64,000 nucleotides of DNA from Gp1-AA122 sp036378535 (GCA_036378535.1 DASUWH010000071.1:1-64000), one strand, 5' to 3'. Positions 17,978 to 26,644 are shown, counted from the stretch's first letter. Notes: a model not told the origin generated them from the sequence alone. Translations and numbers: made by a program.

Positions 17978-19038
17978 GGTTCGCGACCTGCGGGAGTACC
18001 TTTGACCCCGGCAAACTCCGCCAGCAACTAGCCGAAATCGACAAGCAGGCTGCCGACCCCAACCTGTGGTCGAACCAGGAAAAATCCCAGCAGGTCATGC
18101 GCGAGCGCAAGCGCTTGCAGGATGTTCTTGCCACCGAAGACGAACTCGTGCGCCGCGAGAGCGATATCCACGCCTACTTCGACCTGGCGAAAGAAGGGGA
18201 GAGCGTCGAAACCGAATTGCGGGCTGAGATCGATTCCCTTCGCCACATGGTCGATCGCTTGGAGACCGAGAGCCTTCTTTCCGGCGAAAATGATGCGCGC
18301 AATGCTATCGTCACCATCCATCCGGGGGCTGGCGGAACCGAATCGCAGGACTGGGCGGACATGCTTCTGCGCATGTACCTGCGATGGGCGGAGCGTCAGG
18401 GCTTTCAAACCGTTCTGAATGATTATCAGCCGGGTGAAGAAGCTGGATTGAAATCCGCGACTTTTTCCGTTAACGGCGACTATGCTTACGGCCTCCTGAC
18501 CAGCGAAATCGGTGTTCACCGCCTGGTGCGCATTTCTCCTTTTGATCAGGCCAAGCGCCGGCACACATCCTTCGCCAGTGTTTTCGTCTCGCCTGAAATC
18601 GACGAGAGCATCGAAGTCGAGATCAAGCCGGAAGACCTGCGCACCGACACCTACCGTTCCAGCGGTAAAGGCGGCCAGCACGTTAATACCACCGATTCGG
18701 CCGTGCGCATCACGCATATTCCTTCGGGCATCGTCGTGAGCTGCCAGAACGAGCGCTCGCAGCATAAGAACCGTGAGCGCGCCATGAGCATGCTGCGCTC
18801 GAAACTCTACGAGGCGGAACTGGAAAAAAAGCGCGCGGAGAGCAAGAAGATCGAAGACTCCAAGCTCGATATCGATTTTGGCTCCCAGATTCGTTCCTAT
18901 GTGCTGCAGCCGTATCGCATGGTGAAGGATCATCGCACCAAGGAAGAGATTGGCGATGTCGATCGCGTCCTGGATGGCGACCTCCAGCCCTTTATCCGCG
19001 CCTACCTGCTCATGCGTAGGGGAGAAAAGCGGTCGTGA
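17934..19038 (+). CDS. prfB: Peptide chain release factor 2, with programmed +1 frameshift
   Basis: RF2 recognises UGA and UAA and releases the finished protein. The gene must be read as 17934-18002 joined to 18004-19038, giving 367 residues, the normal RF2 length. The first 23 codons end at CTT-TGA-C; skipping one T restores the frame and continues LDPGKLRQQLAEID. The main part contains the RF2-type stop-recognition tripeptide SPF (RISPFDQAKRR) and the GGQ hydrolysis motif (SSGKGGQHVNTTDSAV). The start overlaps lnt by 44 bp; the stop overlaps the next gene. Software that ignores recoding would call a truncated gene at 18097. Confidence 0.95.
18000..18006 (+). promoter_or_regulatory. RF2 autoregulatory frameshift site CTTTGAC
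   Basis: The slippery CTT followed by in-frame TGA and C matches the classical prfB recoding site. A purine-rich CGGGAG (17991-17996) lies 3 nt before it at the position of the stimulatory internal Shine-Dalgarno. When RF2 is scarce the ribosome shifts +1 and makes more RF2. Confidence 0.93.
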
Positions 19039-19640
19039 GCGCCCGCGAACTAGCCCTGAGACGCGGCTTACAGCTCGAATATTTGACCATCGGATGGAAT
19101 CTGCTCGAGGCTCTGGTCGGCATAATCATCGCGTCGGTGTCCGGAAGTGTCGCGCTGCTTGGATTTGGGCTCGATTCGGGTATCGAGGTTTTTTCGGGAG
19201 CGGTTCTGTTGTGGCGCTTGAAATCGGACCATTCCATGGGCGAGTCAGCCGAGCGCACGGCCATTCGACTGGTGGGCGCCAGTTTTCTGATTCTCTCCGC
19301 CTATATCCTCTATGAGGCTGCCAGCGCTTGGTTCTTGAGGGAGGCTCCGCAAAGAACTCGGGCTGGAATTGTTCTCGCCATTGTGTCAGTTATCGTCATG
19401 CCGATGTTGGCCCGGGCCAAGCGTCGGGTCGCCCGTGACCTCGGCAGTGGCGCCTTACAGGCCGATTCCCGCCAAAGCGATTTTTGTGCGTACCTTTCCG
19501 GAATTTTGCTGATTGGCCTTCTGCTTAACGCAGCTCTGCGATGGTGGTGGGCCGATCCTGCCGCGGCTCTGGCCATGGTTCCTCTGATTGCGAGGGAAGG
19601 CGTAGAAGGAGTGCAGGGAAAGACCTGCTGCGAATCATGA
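19035..19640 (+). CDS. Cation-diffusion-facilitator-like membrane protein
   Basis: A 201-residue integral membrane protein with about five or six hydrophobic segments. The region SGSVALLGFGLDSGIEVFSG matches transmembrane helix 2 of the CDF family, where the metal site normally reads H/D-x-x-x-D; here the residues are Asp and Glu. A second CDF-like stretch is ALQADSRQSDFCAYLSG, followed by WWADPAAALAM. The cytoplasmic C-terminal domain of typical CDF transporters is missing, so this is a short membrane-only version; metal specificity cannot be inferred. The GTG start overlaps the prfB stop by 4 bp (GTGA) and the stop overlaps the next gene by 4 bp (ATGA). Confidence 0.8.
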   Translation: MSARELALRRGLQLEYLTIGWNLLEALVGIIIASVSGSVALLGFGLDSGIEVFSGAVLLWRLKSDHSMGESAERTAIRLVGASFLILSAYILYEAASAWFLREAPQRTRAGIVLAIVSVIVMPMLARAKRRVARDLGSGALQADSRQSDFCAYLSGILLIGLLLNAALRWWWADPAAALAMVPLIAREGVEGVQGKTCCES

Positions 19641-20296
19641 TGGAGAAAGCTGCGAAGCCTCCAAGAGCGCGCGAATCAGGCAAGGAGAGCGAGGCGCGAT
19701 TGCCATTGCTCGGCCCTCGCTTCATCGATGCTTTTATTTTCGCCGCCGATAAGCATGGATCACAGACTCGAAAACAGACTGGCATTCCCTACATCGCTCA
19801 TTTAATGAGCGTAGCTGCGTTGGTGCTAGAGAATGGGGGCGACGAGGACCAGGCCATCGCCGCCCTGCTCCACGATGTAGTGGAAGATTGCGGTGGTCAA
19901 GCCATGCAGGAGGAGGTCCGGCGGCGTTTCGGAGCGAGAGTTGCGCATATTGTCGAGGGCTGCACCGATTCCGATGTCAATCCCAAGCCGCCGTGGCCTG
20001 AACGAAAAGAAACTTATCTTAAGCACCTGCGCCATGCCGATTCCGACGTACGCCTGGTTTCGGCAGCCGATAAACTGCATAATGCCCGCGAAATCCTGAA
20101 GGATTACCGACAAGACGGGGAGCGGGTCTGGCAGCGGTTCAAGGGCGAACGGGAGGGTACCCTTTGGTACTATCGCGCTCTTGCGGATGAGCTAAGCTCA
20201 GGAAATACTTGGTTAGTTACCGAACTCCAGCGTGTTGTTTCCGACCTGGAGCGACTGGCCGCACGGGGTGGCTCAACCGTACCGGAAGGGATCTAA
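19637..20296 (+). CDS. HD-domain phosphohydrolase, RelA/SpoT-type HD fold
   Basis: A 219-residue protein. The HD metal residues are visible as His55 (PYIAHLMSVA), His79-Asp80 (LLHDVVED) and the later Asp in AADKLHNAREIL. This is the arrangement of the (p)ppGpp hydrolase half of SpoT and of small Mesh1-like proteins, but no synthetase, TGS or ACT domain is present, so it is a stand-alone HD protein; ppGpp or another nucleotide could be the substrate. The ATG overlaps the stop of the CDF-like gene (ATGA), and this start is preferred over a longer frame that would overlap that gene by 100 bp. It ends one base before the next gene's start. Confidence 0.85.
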   Translation: MMEKAAKPPRARESGKESEARLPLLGPRFIDAFIFAADKHGSQTRKQTGIPYIAHLMSVAALVLENGGDEDQAIAALLHDVVEDCGGQAMQEEVRRRFGARVAHIVEGCTDSDVNPKPPWPERKETYLKHLRHADSDVRLVSAADKLHNAREILKDYRQDGERVWQRFKGEREGTLWYYRALADELSSGNTWLVTELQRVVSDLERLAARGGSTVPEGI

Positions 20297-20297
20297 C

Positions 20298-21533
20298 ATG
20301 TCGCGGATGATCGACTTAATCCGCAAGTCGTCGGTCTCGGCCACCGTCATGCAGGCGGCGGCGCGTGGCGCATTGCTGATCCCTGCTGACGAGATGGTCG
20401 AAATCCTTGTGCACCTCGCGAACCACAACAAAATATTCGGTGCCCAGGCGAAAATGAGGCTGGCCGGCTGGGACCTGAATTCCGCCATCGCGATTGCCTC
20501 CAATCCAAATACCGCCGCCGAGGTACTGCAATACATGGCCGCGGAGGACAACCTCCGCCCGGGGCTGCTGCCCGCGCTGCTGGAGAATCCCGCGGTTCCC
20601 GAGGCCAGCCTCGCCAAGCTCGCACGCACGGGAGCGCGTGACGTCGTTAAGGTTATGGCGGAGAGCTCTCGCGTGGCCCAATCGCCCACCCTCCGCAAAT
20701 CCCTAAGCGATAATCCCAATTGTATCGACGCCATTTTGCATTCCGTCGTTCCACCACCGACCTTGCCCGAAGCGGAGGCTAAATCGGAGCTGCTTTCCGA
20801 TGAACCGGTAGGCGACGCTGATGCCGAAGGGGTGACCAGTGCTCAGGTGGAGCAGGCCACTTCTACCGACCCCGAATTCGATCAACACATCGCCGCTTTC
20901 ATGGCTGAACACGCCAGCGAGATCGCCGCTGAAGCCAATAAACCCTTTCAGCCAGTTGGTGGCTTGGAAGAACTTAACTTGCCCGTTCAAGACACAGTAG
21001 CGCCCCCCTCGCCAACCGTGACGACTGGGGCGGCGCAATCCGGTGCCGCCGTTGCAACCCCTGCCCACAAGGCCTTCCACGCCCGCCAAGACAGCAATAA
21101 ACGCGACAGTACTTTGCAGAAGATCGCCAGGCTGGATATCAAAGGCCGCATTCAGCTGGCTATGAAGGGGAGCAAAGAAGAACGCTCCATTCTGATTCGC
21201 GACGGCACCAAGATCGTCGCTTTAGCTGTGCTGGACTCTCCTAAGATCACCGACGGCGAAGTCGAGTCCTTCGCCAGCCAGAAAAATGTGCTGGAAGCCG
21301 TATTGCGCGGCATTCCCCTTAAGCGGAGATTTGTCAAACTCTATCCGGTGGTGCGCAATCTGTGTTTCAATCCCCGAACGCCCATCGACCTATCCCTGGG
21401 TTTGATGAAAAATCTGCTGGTTAACGATCTGAGGAATCTTTCCGCGAATAAGGAAGTTTCTGACACTATTCGGAAGCTCGCGCTGAAGATGTTCAAGCAG
21501 AAGTCAGACCCAAGCAAGCAGAAGAGCGGCTAG
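20298..21533 (+). CDS. Conserved helical-repeat protein of unknown function
   Basis: About 411 residues from the ATG at 20298, which has GGAAGGG 7 nt upstream. The N-terminal half (about 1-140) is made of short helical repeats around the pattern (A/L)xNPxxxxxxLxxLA, as in IAIASNPNTAAEVLQYMAAE and ALLENPAVPEASLAKLA. An acidic, low-complexity linker (about 160-270) follows, then a second repeat block (about 280-400: RDGTKIVALAVLDSPKITDGEVE, NPRTPIDLSLGLM). I have seen similar C-terminal blocks in uncharacterised proteins of Myxococcota and Acidobacteriota, but no function is known. It is the last gene of the coupled lnt-prfB run. Confidence 0.7.
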   Translation: MSRMIDLIRKSSVSATVMQAAARGALLIPADEMVEILVHLANHNKIFGAQAKMRLAGWDLNSAIAIASNPNTAAEVLQYMAAEDNLRPGLLPALLENPAVPEASLAKLARTGARDVVKVMAESSRVAQSPTLRKSLSDNPNCIDAILHSVVPPPTLPEAEAKSELLSDEPVGDADAEGVTSAQVEQATSTDPEFDQHIAAFMAEHASEIAAEANKPFQPVGGLEELNLPVQDTVAPPSPTVTTGAAQSGAAVATPAHKAFHARQDSNKRDSTLQKIARLDIKGRIQLAMKGSKEERSILIRDGTKIVALAVLDSPKITDGEVESFASQKNVLEAVLRGIPLKRRFVKLYPVVRNLCFNPRTPIDLSLGLMKNLLVNDLRNLSANKEVSDTIRKLALKMFKQKSDPSKQKSG

Positions 21534-21619
21534 GATCGCACTCGCACTCTCTCCCACAGTTCTCTCGCCCACGTTCATGCCCGAGTACTCTGGCCGTCTT
21601 ACAATAGACCGGGAGGCAC

Positions 21620-22033
21620 ATGGCATCCTCAACTCAGGCTGATCCCATTTTCGACCTGCTCCAACGCGCTCACGTAATTGCGGTAGTTGGTTTGTCCAAC
21701 AGCCCTCTGCGACCGAGCCACGGCGTGTCCGCCTACTTGCAAACCCAGGGCTACCGCATTATTCCGGTCAATCCGCAAATCGACGAAGCCTTGGGCGAGA
21801 AATCCTATGCTTCGCTGCGACAAGTTCCGGAGCGAATAGACATAGTCAATATCTTCCGCCGCCCGGAATTCGTCGAAGAAATCGTCGACCAGGCCATTCA
21901 GCTGAAAGTACCGGCAATCTGGATGCAGGAAGAGGTAGTCCACCAACGTGCGGCCGAAAAGGCCCGGCAGGCCGGAATTTTCGTGGTGATGGACCGGTGC
22001 ATCCTGAAGGAACACCGGGCACGCTTCCGATAA
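21620..22033 (+). CDS. CoA-binding domain protein (YccU-like)
   Basis: A 137-residue single-domain Rossmann protein of the CoA-binding family. The N-terminal strand and glycine loop (VIAVVGLSNSPLRPSHGVSA), GYRIIPVNPQ and the C-terminal region IWMQEEVVHQRAAEKARQAG are all characteristic. The family resembles the CoA-binding domain of succinyl-CoA synthetase; its cellular role is unclear. GGGAGG lies 4 nt before the ATG. It faces the PP2C-type gene with a 10 bp convergent gap. Confidence 0.88.
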   Translation: MASSTQADPIFDLLQRAHVIAVVGLSNSPLRPSHGVSAYLQTQGYRIIPVNPQIDEALGEKSYASLRQVPERIDIVNIFRRPEFVEEIVDQAIQLKVPAIWMQEEVVHQRAAEKARQAGIFVVMDRCILKEHRARFR

Positions 22034-22043
22034 AAGCGCTTTC

Positions 22044-23315
22044 TCAGGTGTAGACTACGATTGCGGTTGCATCGTCCCGCATGGGCGCGGGGGCCACGAA
22101 GTTGCGCACGTCTTCCAGGATCGTTTCTGCGCTTGCGCTGCCTTGACAGAAATGTGCCTGCAGACGCTCCACTCCGTACACGTCGCCGTTTGCGTTTTCT
22201 GTCTCTGTAATCCCGTCACTGTAGAAAACCAGCTTGGCTCCCGGCATCAACTTCACCGTCGTCTCGGAATACGCGCCCAGCGCCAGGCCCAGAGGCAATC
22301 CGGTTTCCGTCTGGATCAGTCTCGTTTCACAGTTGCTGACCAGCAGTGGAGGCAAGTGCCCGCCATTCGCGACAGTCAGCGTTCGATTGCGCGGATCCAG
22401 GACCGCGTACACCAAGGTCACAAATCGCCCGCTAGGAAAGTCTTCGGTCATAAGGCGATTCAACTTGGTGAGGACTTCTGACGGCGTGCATGCCGCCTCG
22501 GCCAACGACCGCAACATGCCCCGTGTCGCCGACATCAGTAGCCCGGCCGCGGTACCTTTCCCGGAGACATCAGCCAACACCAGGCCCCAGCGATCTTCAT
22601 CGAGCGGAATGAAGTCGTACCAATCTCCGCCTACTGCTCCGGCAGGATGAGAAGCGCCGGTCACCTTCATTCCTGGGATAAACGGGGAAGACTTGGGGAA
22701 CAGCGCCTGCTGGATCTGCCGAGCCTCCTCTACCTCCCGACTCATGCGTTCCCGTTCCCGGCGCTCGTGCTGAAACAACTGCGCGTTCTGGACAGCTACA
22801 GCAACGTGGCTGCACAAAGACTGCAAGAGCCGAATCTGCTCCACCGGAAACGCGTCCAGTTCATGATGCGAGGCCGTGAATACCCCGATCACTTCTCCAT
22901 TAATTTCCAGCGGTATGGCCACTTCCGAACGGATGTGCGGCTCGCAGGCAATGAAATACGGGTCTTTACTCACGTCCGGGGCATAGCGCATTTGCCCGGT
23001 TCCGGCAACGTACCCCACCATGCCGTCTTTGCCAATCTTGAGAAGCTGTCCCTTCCGATTGCAGGTGCAGCCCTTCACACCCGCCACAATCATGTTCTCT
23101 CGGGTTTCATCGCGCAGGTAGATGTTGGCCTCGATGCAGCCAAAACTGCCGGCGATATCGTTAACCACATCGTCGATCAACCGATCCAGATCGAGAATGG
23201 AACTGATTCGCTTGGTAGCTTTTTGCAGACTTAGCAGGTCCTGGAGTTGATCGGGACGAAGACCGGGCACGGCCGAAAACAGCGCCGCATCGCGCATTTG
23301 TGGGACGGTGGCCAT
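22044..23315 (-). CDS. GAF domain plus PP2C/SpoIIE-type serine phosphatase
   Basis: About 423 residues. An N-terminal helix leads into a GAF sensor domain (about 40-185: DIAGSFGCIEANIYLRDE through SEVAIPLEINGEVIGVFTAS), a coiled-coil linker (HERRERERMSREVEEARQIQ) and a SpoIIE/RsbU-type PP2C domain (about 210-420) with metal-binding acidic residues in GGDWYDFIPLDEDR, LADVSGKGTAAGL and FYSDGITETENANGD. Such proteins dephosphorylate anti-anti-sigma factors in partner-switching pathways; no STAS or anti-sigma gene is adjacent. A GTG at 23342 would add nine residues; neither start has a clear ribosome site. Confidence 0.9.
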   Translation of the reverse strand: MATVPQMRDAALFSAVPGLRPDQLQDLLSLQKATKRISSILDLDRLIDDVVNDIAGSFGCIEANIYLRDETRENMIVAGVKGCTCNRKGQLLKIGKDGMVGYVAGTGQMRYAPDVSKDPYFIACEPHIRSEVAIPLEINGEVIGVFTASHHELDAFPVEQIRLLQSLCSHVAVAVQNAQLFQHERRERERMSREVEEARQIQQALFPKSSPFIPGMKVTGASHPAGAVGGDWYDFIPLDEDRWGLVLADVSGKGTAAGLLMSATRGMLRSLAEAACTPSEVLTKLNRLMTEDFPSGRFVTLVYAVLDPRNRTLTVANGGHLPPLLVSNCETRLIQTETGLPLGLALGAYSETTVKLMPGAKLVFYSDGITETENANGDVYGVERLQAHFCQGSASAETILEDVRNFVAPAPMRDDATAIVVYT

Positions 23316-23385
23316 AGCTTTCACGCTACTGACAGACGGCACATTCTAGCGCATTCGATACTGCTAAAGATGTGATCGGGGAGGA

Positions 23386-24753
23386 CTAGGATTCTTTTTC
23401 CCTGTCGTCGCGCTTGGCCTCCGCGCGCCGTTTCCTGATGTCTTCCAGGCGCTCGCGAATGCGTTTTTCTATGCCCTCTCCCGTCGGTTGATAGTAGACG
23501 CGGTCGCGTAAATTGCCGGGCAAACACTGCATGTTGGCAACCTTGCCTTCGAGGTCATGGGCATACTGATAACCGGACCCATAACCCAGTCCTTTCATCA
23601 ACCCTGTCGGCGCATTGCGCAAATGCAACGGCACGGATTCAGCCGCGGTTCTCTCGACATCCTCTTGAACCTTGCCGTAAGCGGTGTATAGCGCATTTGA
23701 CTTCGCTGCGACCGATAAGTAAACCGCCGCCTCGGCCAGAGCAAGATTTCCTTCCGGCATGCCGATAAAATCGACGGCATCCCGGGCTGCCATGCACAAC
23801 GCAAGCGCTTGTGGATCCGCCAGTCCGATGTCCTCTAGCGCCATGCGGACCAGCCGTCGCGCAATATAGAGCGGATCTTCTCCCGCCTCCAGCATCCGCC
23901 CCAGCCAGTACAAGGCTGCATCCGGATCGCTGTTGCGTACCGACTTATGCAAGGCAGAGATCAGGTTGTAATGTTCTTCGCCGCTCTTGTCATAGAGCAG
24001 AACACGCTTTTGCAGCGCATCCTGCACCATCTCATCGGTTATCCCGGCTTCATTGGCTGATCCAGCGGCTTGCTTGGCCATCGCCCCGGCGACTTCGAGC
24101 ACGTTGTAGGCGCTGCGCGCATCGCCGCTGGAGTAGCTGGCAATCCGGGCAAGAACCTCGTCAGTTGCTCGCAGGTGCATGGCGCCCAGGCCGCGTTCTT
24201 CATCGGTCAGTGCACGCCGCAGGAGCGTCACGATTTGTTCTTCGCTGAGCGGCTTAAGGACATACACACGGGAGCGCGAAAGCAGTGCTGAAATTACTTC
24301 GAAGGACGGATTTTCAGTAGTCGCCCCGATCAGCCGGATGCTGCCTTTTTCGACGTAGGGCAGGAACGCATCCTGCTGGGCCTTGTTGAAGCGGTGAATC
24401 TCGTCGATGAACACGATCGTACGCGTGCCATACTGCCGCGCCCGCTCCGCATCGACCATCACCTGCTTGATTTCCTTGATCCCCGACAGCACTGCCGAGA
24501 ACTCGATGAACTCAGCCTTGGTCATCCCCGCGATGATCTTGGCCAGCGTAGTTTTACCCGTGCCCGGCGGCCCCCAAAAGATCAGCGACCCGGTATCGTC
24601 CCGTTCCACCAGGGTGCGCAGCGACTTGCCTGGCCCAACTAGGTGCTCCTGTCCGACAAACTCATCGAAGGTCCGCGGCCGCATGCGATCAGCTAGCGGG
24701 CGCGTGCGATCGGCGCCACCTTCTCCGCTCGGTATGGATTGGAATAGGCCCAT
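23386..24753 (-). CDS. rarA: Replication-associated recombination protein A (MgsA/RarA)
   Basis: AAA+ ATPase of the RarA/WRNIP1 family, acting at stalled replication forks. From the ATG at 24753 the protein has about 455 residues: Walker A GPPGTGKTTLAKII, Walker B IVFIDEIHRFNKAQQD, sensor region IGATTENPSFEVISALLSR, and the C-terminal MgsA tetramerisation part (SLPLHLRNAPTGLMKGLGYG-like stretch). A longer frame starting at 24771 would translate part of a dispersed repeat (MVGVLS) and is unlikely. The leader contains one copy of the CACAGAGGCACAGAG repeat, so the native promoter region may have been altered. Confidence 0.95.
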   Translation of the reverse strand: MGLFQSIPSGEGGADRTRPLADRMRPRTFDEFVGQEHLVGPGKSLRTLVERDDTGSLIFWGPPGTGKTTLAKIIAGMTKAEFIEFSAVLSGIKEIKQVMVDAERARQYGTRTIVFIDEIHRFNKAQQDAFLPYVEKGSIRLIGATTENPSFEVISALLSRSRVYVLKPLSEEQIVTLLRRALTDEERGLGAMHLRATDEVLARIASYSSGDARSAYNVLEVAGAMAKQAAGSANEAGITDEMVQDALQKRVLLYDKSGEEHYNLISALHKSVRNSDPDAALYWLGRMLEAGEDPLYIARRLVRMALEDIGLADPQALALCMAARDAVDFIGMPEGNLALAEAAVYLSVAAKSNALYTAYGKVQEDVERTAAESVPLHLRNAPTGLMKGLGYGSGYQYAHDLEGKVANMQCLPGNLRDRVYYQPTGEGIEKRIRERLEDIRKRRAEAKRDDREKES

Positions 24754-24756
24754 AGA

Positions 24757-24795
24757 AAGAACACCCACCACAGAGGCACAGAGAAAGTCAGAGAA
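24757..24795. repeat. ACACCCACCACAGAGGCACAGAG repeat, copy 1
   Basis: Forward-strand copy in the leader of rarA. It is inverted relative to the copies at 24873-24915 and 25034-25077, so the GxxExxR remnant lies between inverted copies. Confidence 0.85.
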
Positions 24796-24868
24796 CTCTC
24801 CGAGTCATGCCTTCGGTGAGCACTGGCACGTTGAAGTTTATGAGCAGGCCGGCTTTTTTGCCAGTCAG
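24788..24868 (-). pseudogene. Remnant of a GxxExxR family gene (C-terminus only)
   Basis: On the reverse strand about 26 codons before a stop read LTGKKAGLLINFNVPVL and then TEGMTRRVL. This matches the end of GxxExxR family proteins, typically K-K-V-G-L-L-I-N-F-N-V-P. The rest of the gene, including the G-x-x-E-x-x-R core, is missing: the coding sequence is joined directly to a dispersed repeat upstream. The family is short, of unknown function, and is often found next to this type of CACAGAG repeat, so this is a deletion relic of such a cassette. Confidence 0.7.
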
Positions 24869-24872
24869 GTTC

Positions 24873-24915
24873 GGGTGTCTCTGTGTCTCTGTGTCTCTGC
24901 GATGGGTGTTTCTTG
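24873..24915. repeat. CACAGAGACACAGAG repeat, copy 2
   Basis: Reverse-strand reading is AAGAAACACCCATCGCAGAG followed by repeated ACACAGAG units. It directly precedes the GxxExxR remnant, in the same orientation as copy 3. Confidence 0.85.
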
Positions 24916-25010
24916 CCTTTGGAGAATGTCCGCGGATCCCTTTAGTCCCGAGTGCGCTGATCCTTTTCAACAAGAGCCGGTCGCATATTCAAATGTGAAC
25001 ACCGGTGCAA

Positions 25011-25898
25011 TCACTCGGTAGAGTTCAACTGACCTTCTTCTCTGTGTCTCTGTGCCTCTGGGGTGGGTGTTTCTTGTCGTTGCCGGGCGCCCTCGTAAAG
25101 CACAATACTGGCAGCAATCCCGGCATTCAATGACTCCACACGAGGTGAATGGGGTATAGCAATGATTCCATCCATCTTGGAGATGATCTCCCGCGGCAAC
25201 CCGGCGCCTTCACTCCCAATAAACACAGTGGCGGGCTGTGTCCAGTCCTGTTGGTAAACCGGCGTCCCTTTGTGCGAAGAGGTCGCCAGCAAACGGATTC
25301 CCTGGTCCCGCAACCTTGGGATCGCCTCCGCTAGCTGCGTTCGTGCTACCGCCAGCCGGAATATTGACCCCGCGGAAGCGCGAATTACTTTCCAGTTCAA
25401 TAGATTGACGGTGTTGTCGCCGACCAGCACCCCGCCAGCCCCAAAGGCCTCTGCTGAGCGGAGGATGGTGCCCAGGTTCCCCGGGTCCTGTACCCCGGCT
25501 ACGGCTAGCAGCAGACCTCGACTGGCTGCTTGTACTACGTTCTCGATGGACGACTCCTTCATGCGGACCAGAGCCGCCACCCCTTGCGGCGATTCGCTCG
25601 GCACGGCACTCGAAAACAGCTTATCTGGCACCAGCCAGGTTTCGACATTATTCGCGATCTGCGGCAGCAGCCGGTCGGCCCGGTTCTCGGCCGATTCGCT
25701 GAAGAAGACGGCCTCCAGCCGTAATCCGCTACGGATTGCCTCTTCGAGAATGTGGGCGCCCTCGATGGCGCAAGCCCCGGAGTCGGTGCGTTCCGCGCGC
25801 GAAAATGCCTGCCGCAGCTCCTTGAGATGGCTGTTATGGCGGCCTTCGATTCGCGTCAACCGGTGATTGAATGTGCCTCTCATTCCATAACTGCGCAC
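25011..25898 (-). CDS. SpoU/TrmH-family RNA 2'-O-methyltransferase with repeat-derived tail
   Basis: A 295-residue SAM-dependent RNA ribose methyltransferase. The N-terminal substrate-binding domain (about 15-110) has the YrrK/RlmB-like pattern (HNSHLKELRQAFSRA, IEGAHILEEAI), and the knotted SPOUT domain (about 120-270) carries the three signature motifs: GVQDPGNLGTILRSAEAFGA, FIGSEGAGLPREI and IPHSPRVESLNAGIAASIVL. The conserved fold ends near LYEGARQR; the last 20 or so residues (ETPTPEAQRHREEGQLNSTE) are a translation of a dispersed CACAGAG repeat that replaced the original end. Target is probably 23S rRNA or tRNA but cannot be specified. Confidence 0.92.
   Translation of the reverse strand: MRSYGMRGTFNHRLTRIEGRHNSHLKELRQAFSRAERTDSGACAIEGAHILEEAIRSGLRLEAVFFSESAENRADRLLPQIANNVETWLVPDKLFSSAVPSESPQGVAALVRMKESSIENVVQAASRGLLLAVAGVQDPGNLGTILRSAEAFGAGGVLVGDNTVNLLNWKVIRASAGSIFRLAVARTQLAEAIPRLRDQGIRLLATSSHKGTPVYQQDWTQPATVFIGSEGAGLPREIISKMDGIIAIPHSPRVESLNAGIAASIVLYEGARQRQETPTPEAQRHREEGQLNSTE
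25034..25077. repeat. CACAGAGGCACAGAGACACAGAG repeat, copy 3
   Basis: This copy lies inside the 3' end of the SpoU methyltransferase gene and encodes its C-terminal tail. Same orientation as copy 2. Confidence 0.85.
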
Positions 25899-25987
25899 AA
25901 ACGCCGTCCATCATACGCTGCCCGACGGACCTTGCAGCCTCCCGCGTGGTATGTTAAGGTTCGCTGTTTTAAGCATTTACCGGAAGG

Positions 25988-26644
25988 ATGCCCTTGGTCC
26001 GAGCGGAAATCATAAAAATCAATACGGAAGCTCCAGAACCCTCCCTCATCCGCTATGCGGCTGAACAAATCCGCAACGGTCAGGTCCTGGGAATGCCCAC
26101 CGATACATTTTACGGGTTAGCAGCCGATCCCCTGAATCTGCGCGCCGTGGAACGGGTTTACGAAATCAAATCGCGCTCCCGCCACAAACCACTCTCGCTG
26201 CTAATCGAGAGCACGGATCAGGCCGAAGAACTGGCCAAGCCCTTGCCGGAGGAGTTTTACCACCTTGCCCGCCGTTTTTGGCCGGGACCGCTCACCTTGA
26301 TCGTGAAGGCTGCTTCCCGCTTGCCCCTCAAAGTGACTGCCAACACAGGGAATGTTGCGCTGCGCGTTCCCGCTGCCAAGATCCCCCTTGCGGTCGTGAA
26401 GGCCGCCGCACTGCCCATTACGGCGACCTCTGCCAATCTGAGCGGCGCGGCCGAGTGTACTACCGCGGTCGAAGTTCGCGACCAGCTGCAGGACCGCATT
26501 GCCATCATCGTCGACGGAGGCACCTCGCCACGGGAAGTTGCATCCACCATTGTGGATCTCACGGATGGCGAATCGCGTTGGAAAATCATCCGCGAGGGCG
26601 CAATCCCTAGGCAGGAGATCTACGAGTTCTTCGCGCAGGGATGA
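25988..26644 (+). CDS. Sua5/YciO/YrdC family protein, likely threonylcarbamoyl-AMP synthase
   Basis: A 218-residue YrdC-fold protein. Landmarks are MPTDTFYGLAADPLN, the KSRSRHKPLSLLIES loop with its conserved K-x-R and KP, RFWPGPLTLIV, and ITATSANLSG. The family makes threonylcarbamoyl-AMP from threonine, bicarbonate and ATP for tRNA t6A37. The C-terminal Sua5 domain is absent, so it is the short TsaC form; a second paralog (YciO) role cannot be excluded. Its stop overlaps the next start by 4 bp (ATGA). Confidence 0.9.
   Translation: MPLVRAEIIKINTEAPEPSLIRYAAEQIRNGQVLGMPTDTFYGLAADPLNLRAVERVYEIKSRSRHKPLSLLIESTDQAEELAKPLPEEFYHLARRFWPGPLTLIVKAASRLPLKVTANTGNVALRVPAAKIPLAVVKAAALPITATSANLSGAAECTTAVEVRDQLQDRIAIIVDGGTSPREVASTIVDLTDGESRWKIIREGAIPRQEIYEFFAQG

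Noticed and set aside
18097..19038. prfB called as a 313-residue gene starting at an internal ATG
   Set aside because: It would lack the conserved N-terminus; the +1 frameshift site restores a full-length RF2.
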